This document shows positions 16,522-21,283 of a DNA stretch of 30,612 nucleotides, piece after piece. Numbering within the stretch: position 1 is the first letter of the stretch; each line of letters opens with the position of its first letter. The notes below the pieces were generated by a model that ran no database searches, was not told the origin of the DNA, and saw nothing but the letters and a program-made list of their open reading frames with translations. Source of the DNA: a virus; IMG/VR virus record IMGVR_UViG_3300044591_002222, positions 1 to 30,612 of that record; one strand, given 5' to 3'. A program made the translations under genes and the position numbers.

Positions 16522-16609
16522 TCTAGTCGAGATTGTGTGTCTCGTCGAGATCTGTGGGCCACTTGTGTAACTGGCACATGGTCTCGACGAGATTGTAGTC
16601 TAGACTAGA
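16522..16609. promoter_or_regulatory. TCTMGWCKAGA palindrome cluster II
   Basis: Exact copies lie at 16522-16532, 16540-16550, 16582-16592 and 16599-16609; the last is inside the 12-nt perfect palindrome at 16596-16607. All are 29-116 nt upstream of the ATG at 16493. A copy of the 22-bp palindrome (16556-16577) sits in the middle. Confidence 0.75.
16556..16577 (-). promoter_or_regulatory. 22-bp palindrome (copy 4), inside cluster II
   Basis: Halves GGGCCACTT and AACTGGCAC, 63 nt upstream of the ATG at 16493. No clear -10 box is found at the usual 31-bp distance; that place is taken by a TCTMGWCKAGA copy. Confidence 0.55.
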
Positions 16610-16611
16610 TT

Positions 16612-16887
16612 TCAGAATTGAGTGGTTTTTACAATCTCTTCAGCGAGGTCGTTACCTACAACTCCAGCGATAAACTCCTGAGTTGCATCATCATCCTCAC
16701 CTTCTGCAACCCAAATGTCTTCAATCAACATGTCGAGATCAGTATCATTTTGACCAGGATTTTTGTCGAATGATTGATACATCATTTGGACAGCATAAGA
16801 TACAAGATCATCCATGTCCATGCTGTCAATCACACGGTAGCAGTGTGATTGGCAGAGATCAGAAATCTGTTCGGAAGTAAGAGTCAT
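16612..16887 (-). CDS. Acidic hypothetical protein, 91 aa
   Basis: Start at ATG 16887 (MTLTSEQISDLCQSHCYRVI), which overlaps the upstream stop by 4 nt (ATGA). The protein is strongly acidic and helical (DMDDLVSYAVQMMYQSFDKN; EDIWVAEGEDDDATQEFI). No domain is recognised. It is the last gene of a four-gene overlapping operon that starts at 17288. Acidic composition is compatible with a DNA-mimic or a protein-binding inhibitor, but that is speculation. Confidence 0.8.
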   Translation of the reverse strand: MTLTSEQISDLCQSHCYRVIDSMDMDDLVSYAVQMMYQSFDKNPGQNDTDLDMLIEDIWVAEGEDDDATQEFIAGVVGNDLAEEIVKTTQF

Positions 16888-17009
16888 TTTCTCAGGGGAG
16901 AATTGAAGTAACGAGTGAAGCATAGCACCAGGATGATGCCAGTGCTGATGACCCCGACCAGTCCGAGGACTGTCACAGTGTCGCCAGCGAAAGTGTAAGT
17001 GTCAGGCAT
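16884..17009 (-). CDS. Single-pass membrane micro-protein, 41 aa
   Basis: Begins MPDTYTFAGDTVTVLGLVGV and continues ISTGIILVLCF, giving one strong transmembrane helix (about residues 11-31), then a short basic tail (RYFNSPLRK). It overlaps the gene upstream by 8 nt and the gene downstream by 4 nt. Positive-inside reasoning puts the N-terminus outside. Function unknown. Confidence 0.75.
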   Translation of the reverse strand: MPDTYTFAGDTVTVLGLVGVISTGIILVLCFTRYFNSPLRK

Positions 17010-17157
17010 CTTCCCAAAGCAGGTGGATTTTGTTGCGAATAGCATAAACATCTTCTGGATCATACTCATCAGAATCCAGAGCATTACCGATGAAGTTGTA
17101 GATCAGATCCCACTGATCTTCGGTAAAGAAATCTTTGATGTTGGTGGTAGTTTCCAT
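17002..17157 (-). CDS. Acidic small protein, 51 aa
   Basis: Begins METTTNIKDFFTEDQWDLIY and continues with an acidic helical body (FIGNALDSDEYDPEDVYAIRNK). Its ATG shares one base with the stop of the gene upstream (TGATG). Translational coupling and composition support a real gene; no family is known to me. Confidence 0.75.
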   Translation of the reverse strand: METTTNIKDFFTEDQWDLIYNFIGNALDSDEYDPEDVYAIRNKIHLLWEDA

Positions 17158-17288
17158 CAGAAGTCCCAGTTGGAGTTGAGGAAAGCGTTCCAGGTGAGTT
17201 CATCATTGTCATCTTCATCCCTCATTTCAGGAATGTCGAAGATTTCACCAGGAGCATCAGCGATTTCAGTCCAGAGAGTGTCTTCCAT
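17157..17288 (-). CDS. Acidic micro-protein, 43 aa
   Basis: Begins MEDTLWTEIADAPGEIFDIP and ends LTWNAFLNSNWDF. It is the first gene of a four-gene operon running to 16612, with a palindrome-type promoter (TATACT) 29 nt upstream of the start. No family is recognised. Confidence 0.7.
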   Translation of the reverse strand: MEDTLWTEIADAPGEIFDIPEMRDEDDNDELTWNAFLNSNWDF

Positions 17289-17317
17289 GTGGTTGGAGGT
17301 GTGTGGTTGACTTTGTA

Positions 17318-17376
17318 AGTATAAGGGCACTGGAGGCGATCCTAGTGCCCTCTTGTGCCAGTTCCTATGCTGTCAC
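17318..17376 (-). promoter_or_regulatory. Palindrome-type promoter module (copy 5)
   Basis: The palindrome at 17355-17376 (halves GTGCCAGTT and TGCTGTCAC) overlaps the stop codon of the gene ending at 17365. A 31-bp gap holding an 8-bp hairpin (AGGGCACT 17324-17331, AGTGCCCT 17344-17351) separates it from the TATACT box at 17318-17323. The hairpin probably terminates the upstream gene. No TTGACA-like -35 is seen. Confidence 0.75.
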
Positions 17377-17829
17377 ATAGTTGGGGATTTCCACCCTTTC
17401 TACTGGTGCCTTGTAGTTAATCTTGAACGCCTTCCAGTTATCATTCAGATCGAAGAGATAAGCAAACTCTTCGCAAGAATTGCCAGAGACAAACTCATCG
17501 AAACTGGTATGAGTAGGATCTTCACCATCACCACGCTCCGAATGATAGAGTGGTTGAGGTTCACGATCATTCTCATACTTCAGATAACCAGCGGCGTCAT
17601 GAATATACTCTCCATTCTCATCGCGAAGAGCAGAAGAATGATCCCAAGTGCCACGAGTCCGCAGAGAACTCATAGATCCACCGTCGATGAGATCCATTAC
17701 TTTTTCGCGATCCTGATAATGCTCTACCAGAATCCTACCATTGCCTGTAGGATAACCATCCCAGTGGCAGTAGACGCTAACCACAGTGTGATTGCCAAGT
17801 TCGATTCCGATGCGTGAGCGAGTTCCCAT
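17365..17829 (-). CDS. Conserved phage protein with HWDGYP motif, 154 aa
   Basis: Begins MGTRSRIGIELGNHTVVSVY and has CHWDGYPTGNGRILVEHY, a motif I recall from a conserved phage and bacterial family of unknown function (S-x-x-G-I-x-L at the start, then V-Y-x-H-W-D-G-Y-P). The following DLIDGGSMSSL is also typical. The C-terminal half (FAYLFDLNDNWKAFKINY) is beta-rich. The length fits the family. It has its own promoter module upstream. Confidence 0.8.
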   Translation of the reverse strand: MGTRSRIGIELGNHTVVSVYCHWDGYPTGNGRILVEHYQDREKVMDLIDGGSMSSLRTRGTWDHSSALRDENGEYIHDAAGYLKYENDREPQPLYHSERGDGEDPTHTSFDEFVSGNSCEEFAYLFDLNDNWKAFKINYKAPVERVEIPNYVTA

Positions 17830-17854
17830 GGTGTTGTGAGTGGTGAACGAGTTC

Positions 17855-17913
17855 AGTATGGCAGGGGATCACGGATTCCGCAACCCCCTGGTGGACAGTT
17901 CAGAAACCGTCCA
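17855..17913 (-). promoter_or_regulatory. Palindrome-type promoter module (copy 6)
   Basis: The palindrome at 17892-17913 (halves TGGACAGTT and AACCGTCCA, one mismatch) overlaps the stop of the gene ending at 17900. CATACT at 17855-17860 lies 31 bp away and 25 nt from the ATG at 17829. A G/C hairpin lies between. Confidence 0.65.
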
Positions 17914-18067
17914 TTGCGTCTTCCAGAGCACAGATCAGGCCGTCGAAGTCCTCTGATGCAGGAAGAACACTGGTCAGAGTGTACACCAGATCCTTGCCGT
18001 ATTCCTCAGCAAGTTCGTTCAGGTACTCCTTCCGATTGGCGTAACCGTTCTCAGTGTAGATGCTCAT
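17900..18067 (-). CDS. Small acidic protein, 55 aa
   Basis: Begins MSIYTENGYANRKEYLNELA and continues helical and acidic (EEYGKDLVYTL; EDFDGLICALEDAMDGF). The stop overlaps palindrome copy 6. Likely monocistronic. No family is recognised. Confidence 0.7.
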   Translation of the reverse strand: MSIYTENGYANRKEYLNELAEEYGKDLVYTLTSVLPASEDFDGLICALEDAMDGF

Positions 18068-18108
18068 GGTGAAAAAAGCAAATGAGGTGGTCTCTCAACC
18101 ACGTCCCC

Positions 18109-18167
18109 AACATAAGGCATCAGATCCAGATAGGTCAATAGGTAGTGGACAGTCTCATAAGTGGCAC
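18109..18167 (-). promoter_or_regulatory. Palindrome-type promoter module (copy 7)
   Basis: The palindrome at 18146-18167 has halves TGGACAGTC and AAGTGGCAC. A TATGTT -10-like box at 18109-18114 is 31 bp away and 41 nt from the ATG at 18067. It lies 12 bp from the first TTTTCCACA box. Confidence 0.65.
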
Positions 18168-18179
18168 AAGATCATTGAG

Positions 18180-18245
18180 TTTTCCACAGACCTGTGGAAA
18201 AACCTGTGGAAAACTCATCAAATTGTGGAAAACTTTTTTTCCACA
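18180..18245. promoter_or_regulatory. Cluster of five DnaA-box-like sites (TTTTCCACA)
   Basis: Perfect TTTTCCACA or its complement occurs at 18180-18188 (+), 18193-18201 (-), 18205-18213 (-), 18224-18232 (-) and 18237-18245 (+). TTTTCCACA is the DnaA-box form reported for cyanobacterial oriC. By simple base-frequency arithmetic, about 0.2 copies would be expected in the whole window. With two more copies at 19117-19136 they bracket an origin-like region. Confidence 0.75.
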
Positions 18246-18266
18246 GGCAATCACCATACTGTTACA

Positions 18267-18419
18267 TCAGTACCAATCATAAGAATCTTTAATGGTAACA
18301 TAGACATTCTCATCACCTTCAAGTTCCAATAACTCTTTCCAGTCCATGTCCTCTACGTTCAGATCATCATAACACTCAATATCAAGTGTGACTCGTACCA
18401 GGCGCTTCTGTGCTAACAT
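18267..18419 (-). CDS. Conserved small protein, 50 aa
   Basis: Begins MLAQKRLVRVTLDIECYDDL and continues DMDWKELLELEGDENVYVTIKD. The R-V-T-L-D-I-E-x-Y-D-D start and D-W-x-x-L-x-x-L-E-G core resemble a micro-protein family I recall from cyanophages. It sits between the DnaA-box cluster and palindrome cluster III. A short beta-alpha-beta protein, function unknown. Confidence 0.75.
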   Translation of the reverse strand: MLAQKRLVRVTLDIECYDDLNVEDMDWKELLELEGDENVYVTIKDSYDWY

Positions 18420-18447
18420 GATTCTTGTGCGATGTGATTACATTCTA

Positions 18448-18588
18448 TCATGCATAATGACGATATGCAAGCGTTTCGTAATCTTGCCCGTCGCGTGTGT
18501 ATTCCTCATCGAGTTCCTGTGTGTACTCGTCGAGATCCTGCCCATAATCGTTGCTGTATGTATAGTCTAGATCGTAGTCGTCGTACAT
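18448..18588 (-). CDS. Very acidic Tyr-rich protein, 46 aa
   Basis: Begins MYDDYDLDYTYSNDYGQDLD and ends with an arginine-containing tail (DYETLAYRHYA). About half the residues are Asp, Glu or Tyr. It is preceded by a TATAAT box (18618-18623) and by cluster III palindromes, one of which lies 2 nt upstream of the ATG. Part of the coding sequence (18525-18535) itself contains a one-mismatch copy, read as Asp-Leu-Asp-Glu. Composition resembles acidic inhibitor or DNA-mimic proteins, but no family is known. Confidence 0.6.
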   Translation of the reverse strand: MYDDYDLDYTYSNDYGQDLDEYTQELDEEYTRDGQDYETLAYRHYA

Positions 18589-18734
18589 AACTCGTCGAGA
18601 TCCTGTGGTACTGTGTGATTATAGCATAATTCTCGACGAGATGCAAGTATGATGCTCAGGTCTCGTCGAGAATCATGATTCTATATATGCAATCTCGACT
18701 AGATTTGTGTGCTTTTGTGAACATCTCGTCTAGA
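18525..18734. promoter_or_regulatory. TCTMGWCKAGA palindrome cluster III
   Basis: Exact copies lie at 18631-18641, 18661-18671, 18693-18703 and 18724-18734. One-mismatch copies (ACTCGTCGAGA) lie at 18525-18535 and 18590-18600. The last four starts are 30-32 bp apart, about three DNA turns. A TATAAT box on the minus strand at 18618-18623 lies 7 bp from the copy at 18631, so a bound protein would sit in the promoter spacer. Confidence 0.8.
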
Positions 18735-18801
18735 TCTTATAAGAATTGCATATATTATGAAGTCTTATGGGGGGTTTTGGGGCGCTCGCGGGGGTGGGGG
18801 C

Positions 18802-18830
18802 TTGACAAACTGCGCGTCTTATGCTAAACT
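18802..18830 (+). promoter_or_regulatory. Consensus sigma-70 promoter, plus strand
   Basis: TTGACA at 18802-18807 and TAAACT at 18825-18830 are 17 bp apart, an ideal spacing for a host-type housekeeping sigma factor. It is the only strong plus-strand promoter I see, and it drives transcription into the tandem-repeat array and on to the zinc-ribbon gene at 19202. The 40 bp upstream are G-rich. Confidence 0.8.
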
Positions 18831-18845
18831 CCCTTAACTTGCATA

Positions 18846-19100
18846 AGAACTGAAGGTTTCTATAAGGTTTCTATAAGGTTTATAAGAAGTTTACACTGAA
18901 GGTTTCTATAAGGTTTCTATAAGGTTTATAAGAAGTTTACACTGAAGGTTTCCATAAGGTTTCCATAAGGTTTATAAGAGGTTTATAAGAGGTTTATAAG
19001 AGGTTTCTATAAGGTTTCTATAAGGTTTATAAGAAGTTTACACTGAAGGTTTCCATAAGGTTTATAAGAGGTTTATAAGAGGTTTACAAGGTATTATAAG
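18846..19100. repeat. Nested tandem-repeat array (TATAAGGTTT units)
   Basis: Short units of about 11-12 bp (AAGGTTTCTAT, AAGGTTTAT, AAGAGGTTTAT) alternate to form a longer unit. Two 46-bp units that are perfect copies start at 18850 and 18896, then expanded and degenerate units start at 18942 and 19043. The array lies directly downstream of the plus-strand promoter and contains stops in the frames I read, so it is probably a non-coding transcribed or replication-related repeat. Confidence 0.8.
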
Positions 19101-19116
19101 ATACTAATTTTTATAG

Positions 19117-19136
19117 TTTTCCACAGTTTTTCCACA
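19117..19136 (+). promoter_or_regulatory. Two DnaA-box-like sites at the right edge of the array
   Basis: TTTTCCACA occurs at 19117-19125 and 19128-19136 in the same direction, 11 bp apart, immediately before the AT-rich tract. They match the five sites at 18180-18245. Confidence 0.65.
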
Positions 19137-19201
19137 ATAAACAAAACAGCAACATATATTTTTTAATACATTTTTTTTAATTAACATTTATTTAATAAAT
19201 T
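19137..19201. other. AT-rich tract resembling a DNA-unwinding element
   Basis: About 65 bp of almost pure A/T with T8 and T6 runs and TTAATTAA-type strings lies just right of the paired TTTTCCACA sites. This is the layout of a bacterial unwinding element. It also serves as the leader of the plus-strand gene, which has no strong ribosome-binding site. Confidence 0.5.
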
Positions 19202-19384
19202 ATGAGTCGCATTACTAAAAGACCACAAAACATGTGTTATAACTGTTGGTACACATGGTATCCAAGAGGTAAGAACATATCCAATATCTGTCCTAATTGT
19301 GGTAGTCGAAGTACTGGTTTTGATCTAGGTGGTATCATACTACTTGTGATACTGGTGATATTCATATTGTTGATTCTTCATTAA
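19202..19384 (+). CDS. Zinc-ribbon membrane protein, 60 aa
   Basis: This is the only plus-strand gene I can support. The N-terminal half is a zinc ribbon with C12-x2-C15 and C30-x2-C33 (MCYNCWYTWYPRG and NICPNCGSRS), and the C-terminal 20 residues (GGIILLVILVIFILLILH) form one transmembrane helix. The ribbon should face the cytoplasm. It is transcribed from the promoter at 18802-18830 through the repeat array, and converges on the last gene of the nine-gene operon with a 4-nt overlap of the ends. It may anchor a nucleic acid or protein at the membrane; that is inference. Confidence 0.85.
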   Translation: MSRITKRPQNMCYNCWYTWYPRGKNISNICPNCGSRSTGFDLGGIILLVILVIFILLILH

Positions 19385-19560
19385 ACAATAATTACAATTT
19401 GATCATTTTGATTGTAAGCCGTCACCCAATCAACTTCTTCTAAGGAGAGTTCATCATCTATTTTAAGATCATCACAACTAGAGATTAACAAGGTAACATT
19501 CTGTTTTAGTTTCTCCATAGAATATCCTTGAAGTTCTTCAATAAGATCAAGATAAGTCAT
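19381..19560 (-). CDS. Conserved small protein, 59 aa
   Basis: Begins MTYLDLIEELQGYSMEKLKQ and continues NVTLLISSCDDLKIDDELSLEEVDWV. The opening M-T-Y-x-x-L-I-E-E-L and a middle V-T-L pattern match a family of cyanophage micro-proteins as I recall. It is the ninth and last gene of the chain that starts at 21202, overlapping the previous gene by 4 nt. Confidence 0.75.
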   Translation of the reverse strand: MTYLDLIEELQGYSMEKLKQNVTLLISSCDDLKIDDELSLEEVDWVTAYNQNDQIVIIV

Positions 19561-19724
19561 AAGTTTCTTCCTTTCAATTCAATTTCTAGTAATTGAATAT
19601 AAGCATCAACTTCAGGTATGCACGATGAATAAAACATGGCGTCTGCAAGTTCACACCACAGATCCTCTGATGGAGCATCTTTCATTTCCTCTTCAGTGAG
19701 AAAGCAAGGTGGTAGTATTATCAT
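19557..19724 (-). CDS. Hypothetical protein, 55 aa
   Basis: Begins MIILPPCFLTEEEMKDAPSE and continues DLWCELADAMFYSSCIPEVD, a helical acidic protein with three Cys. ATGA overlaps on both sides show translational coupling. No family is recognised. Confidence 0.7.
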   Translation of the reverse strand: MIILPPCFLTEEEMKDAPSEDLWCELADAMFYSSCIPEVDAYIQLLEIELKGRNL

Positions 19725-19957
19725 TGATTATCATCCACAAGTTGACGCAATTCAAGAAGAACTTCAGGTGTACACTTCTCTAGTATCATCTCATCCTCAT
19801 CATCAGGATAAAACAATTCATTACACCAATACTCAAATAACTTATCATTCAGATAGGAGAGATTGTCCAATTCCTGATAGATCTCAGCAGAGAGTTTTTC
19901 AAACGTATCCAGTACTCGATTAGGAGTGTACTGACTTGTAAGTGATTGATTCATCAT
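19721..19957 (-). CDS. Acidic helical protein, 78 aa
   Basis: Begins MMNQSLTSQYTPNRVLDTFE. The rest is helical and acidic (KLSAEIYQELDNLSYLNDKL; PEVLLELRQLVDDN). The start is either of the first two Met codons. It overlaps neighbours by 4 nt at both ends. No family is recognised. Confidence 0.75.
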   Translation of the reverse strand: MMNQSLTSQYTPNRVLDTFEKLSAEIYQELDNLSYLNDKLFEYWCNELFYPDDEDEMILEKCTPEVLLELRQLVDDNQ

Positions 19958-20241
19958 GGTTTTACAGTTTGAATGAGAATTCGTTCTTTGGTAGTGTCTC
20001 GTGCTTTTGCAAGTTGTTCAATCGCTTCTTGACGGTGTTTTGGAAGTTGATCCCATTCCACATGCTTTTCGACATATGCTTGAGGAAGAACATCGTCCAA
20101 TACATCACCAAACTTCTCAAGTTTTTCTGCCAGGAAATTAGAAATATACCAGGCAATTCCAAAAGGAGCACATACAACTAAACGAAGTACAAACCAATGT
20201 GGAATGTATTTGATGTAGGGATAGGTTTTGATTTCAGTCAT
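19954..20241 (-). CDS. Membrane-associated protein, 95 aa
   Basis: Begins MTEIKTYPYIKYIPHWFVLR. One hydrophobic segment (HWFVLRLVVCAPFGIAWYIS, about residues 15-34) could anchor it in the membrane. The C-terminal 60 residues are a charged helix (KLEKFGDVLDDVLPQAYVEK and HRQEAIEQLAKARDTTKER). Chained by ATGA overlaps in the nine-gene operon. No family is recognised. Confidence 0.75.
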   Translation of the reverse strand: MTEIKTYPYIKYIPHWFVLRLVVCAPFGIAWYISNFLAEKLEKFGDVLDDVLPQAYVEKHVEWDQLPKHRQEAIEQLAKARDTTKERILIQTVKP

Positions 20242-20411
20242 TTGTTTGCAAGATAGTTGAGATCGTTTGTGATACGTTGTGCTTCTTGTGGTGAGTTACA
20301 TTCAGAAGCAATGTAACTGAATCCATTGGAAAATGTGCGATGAATCTGATTACCTTTGGCGGTATAAGATCCGTGCATAACAGGAATCTGATTCAGAAGA
20401 AATCGAATCAT
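20238..20411 (-). CDS. Small protein, 57 aa
   Basis: Begins MIRFLLNQIPVMHGSYTAKG and continues NQIHRTFSNGFSYIASECNS. A short beta-rich protein with a helical tail (PQEAQRITNDLNYLA). It overlaps the next gene by 4 nt and the previous stop by 1 nt. No family is recognised. Confidence 0.7.
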   Translation of the reverse strand: MIRFLLNQIPVMHGSYTAKGNQIHRTFSNGFSYIASECNSPQEAQRITNDLNYLANK

Positions 20412-20659
20412 CAACCTCCACCATACACATAATCCACAACTTCTTCCTTCTCATAAGGAACATTCTCAATCACTTTGATCGCTGCAGTATTGAAATCTGT
20501 TTGTATGTTTTGATTATGTGCTTTTGACCAATCAGCATCTCCATCCATTCCAAACTTTTCCATAAAGATTTGTTCGCAACGTGGCAGAGATTCGGCAGCG
20601 ATCACACACATTCCTGCACTGTAATCATAAAGAACATCATTGATAATGTAGAGATTCAT
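20411..20659 (-). CDS. Hypothetical protein, 82 aa
   Basis: Begins MNLYIINDVLYDYSAGMCVI, a beta-hairpin-like start followed by a helix (LPRCEQIFMEKFG), and ends in an acidic strand and Gly tail (YEKEEVVDYVYGGG). A single base is shared between its stop and the next start (TGATG). No known family. Confidence 0.75.
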   Translation of the reverse strand: MNLYIINDVLYDYSAGMCVIAAESLPRCEQIFMEKFGMDGDADWSKAHNQNIQTDFNTAAIKVIENVPYEKEEVVDYVYGGG

Positions 20660-20817
20660 TTGTTTTGTTGAATGTCAAGGTAAGGTTGATTGTACATCAT
20701 ATGATCAAGAATCATACCGATCTTTTGGCGATAGGTCTCATCATGATTTTTGCTACACTCTTCATATGCATCGTAGAGTTTAGCATAGAGTGTGTCCCAG
20801 TGCTCTTGAGTAATCAT
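20656..20817 (-). CDS. Helical small protein, 53 aa
   Basis: Begins MITQEHWDTLYAKLYDAYEE and continues as one or two charged helices with His and Met (KIGMILDHMMYNQPYLD). 4-nt overlaps on both sides. No family is recognised. Confidence 0.7.
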   Translation of the reverse strand: MITQEHWDTLYAKLYDAYEECSKNHDETYRQKIGMILDHMMYNQPYLDIQQNK

Positions 20818-20972
20818 TGCTCAGAGTAAAGTTTCCAGGAGTCAGAATGAATACCAAGTTCTTCACATCGTACTTCATAGGCGATACGTTGAAGCAGACG
20901 CAGTGGCATGTCTTCGACAGATGTTTGAATAGAGCGACGAATCTGTTGATCTTGAACGGTGTCAGTGATCAT
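20814..20972 (-). CDS. Helical small protein, 52 aa
   Basis: Begins MITDTVQDQQIRRSIQTSVE and continues DMPLRLLQRIAYEVRCEELG, largely helical. It shares the M-I-T opening with its neighbour at 20656, perhaps by chance. 4-nt overlaps on both sides. Confidence 0.7.
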   Translation of the reverse strand: MITDTVQDQQIRRSIQTSVEDMPLRLLQRIAYEVRCEELGIHSDSWKLYSEQ

Positions 20973-21202
20973 GGTTGGGAAGGTTGCAGATTGTACTTAT
21001 TACACATAAGATCTCTCACCAATTCACGATCATAACTGTCACCAAGGAAACTTTGACCTTTGATCTTATGAATCCTGATAATGTCATTGGTTGCCTTGCG
21101 AGCGATGGTACGATTGGCACCCATAGGGTAGATGCCATCAGGACCATAAAAATCCATCACATAATCAATAAAGTGATTGATTTCTTCCTTTTGAAGAGTC
21201 AT
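20969..21202 (-). CDS. Hypothetical protein, 77 aa (first gene of the nine-gene operon)
   Basis: Begins MTLQKEEINHFIDYVMDFYG, then has GPDGIYPMGANRTIARKATNDIIRIHKIKG, a pattern of helix, loop and helix ending in a basic helix. It might bind a small ligand or nucleic acid, but no motif is diagnostic. The operon promoter (TATAAT, 21225-21230) lies 22 nt upstream and the palindrome at 21262-21283. Confidence 0.8.
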   Translation of the reverse strand: MTLQKEEINHFIDYVMDFYGPDGIYPMGANRTIARKATNDIIRIHKIKGQSFLGDSYDRELVRDLMCNKYNLQPSQP

Positions 21203-21224
21203 GAGTGATTTGGTTGACTCTGTT

Positions 21225-21283
21225 ATTATAGGGGCAGACTGGTGAGGAGTGAGGGGGCCTTGTGCCAGTTGATCAAGTGTCCT
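21225..21283 (-). promoter_or_regulatory. Palindrome-type promoter module (copy 8)
   Basis: The palindrome at 21262-21283 (halves GTGCCAGTT and AAGTGTCCT) overlaps the stop of the 416-aa gene. A perfect TATAAT box at 21225-21230 is 31 bp away. No -35 hexamer is seen. It drives the nine-gene operon. Confidence 0.8.

Noticed and set aside
13784-18740. CRISPR array from repeated TCTCGTCGAGA-type strings
   Set aside because: Units are 11 bp, vary in the centre, and spacers differ greatly in length; no cas genes are present.
18846-19100. Tandem array as a coding repeat
   Set aside because: Stops (TAA) occur within the units in the frames I read, and no ribosome-binding site is seen.
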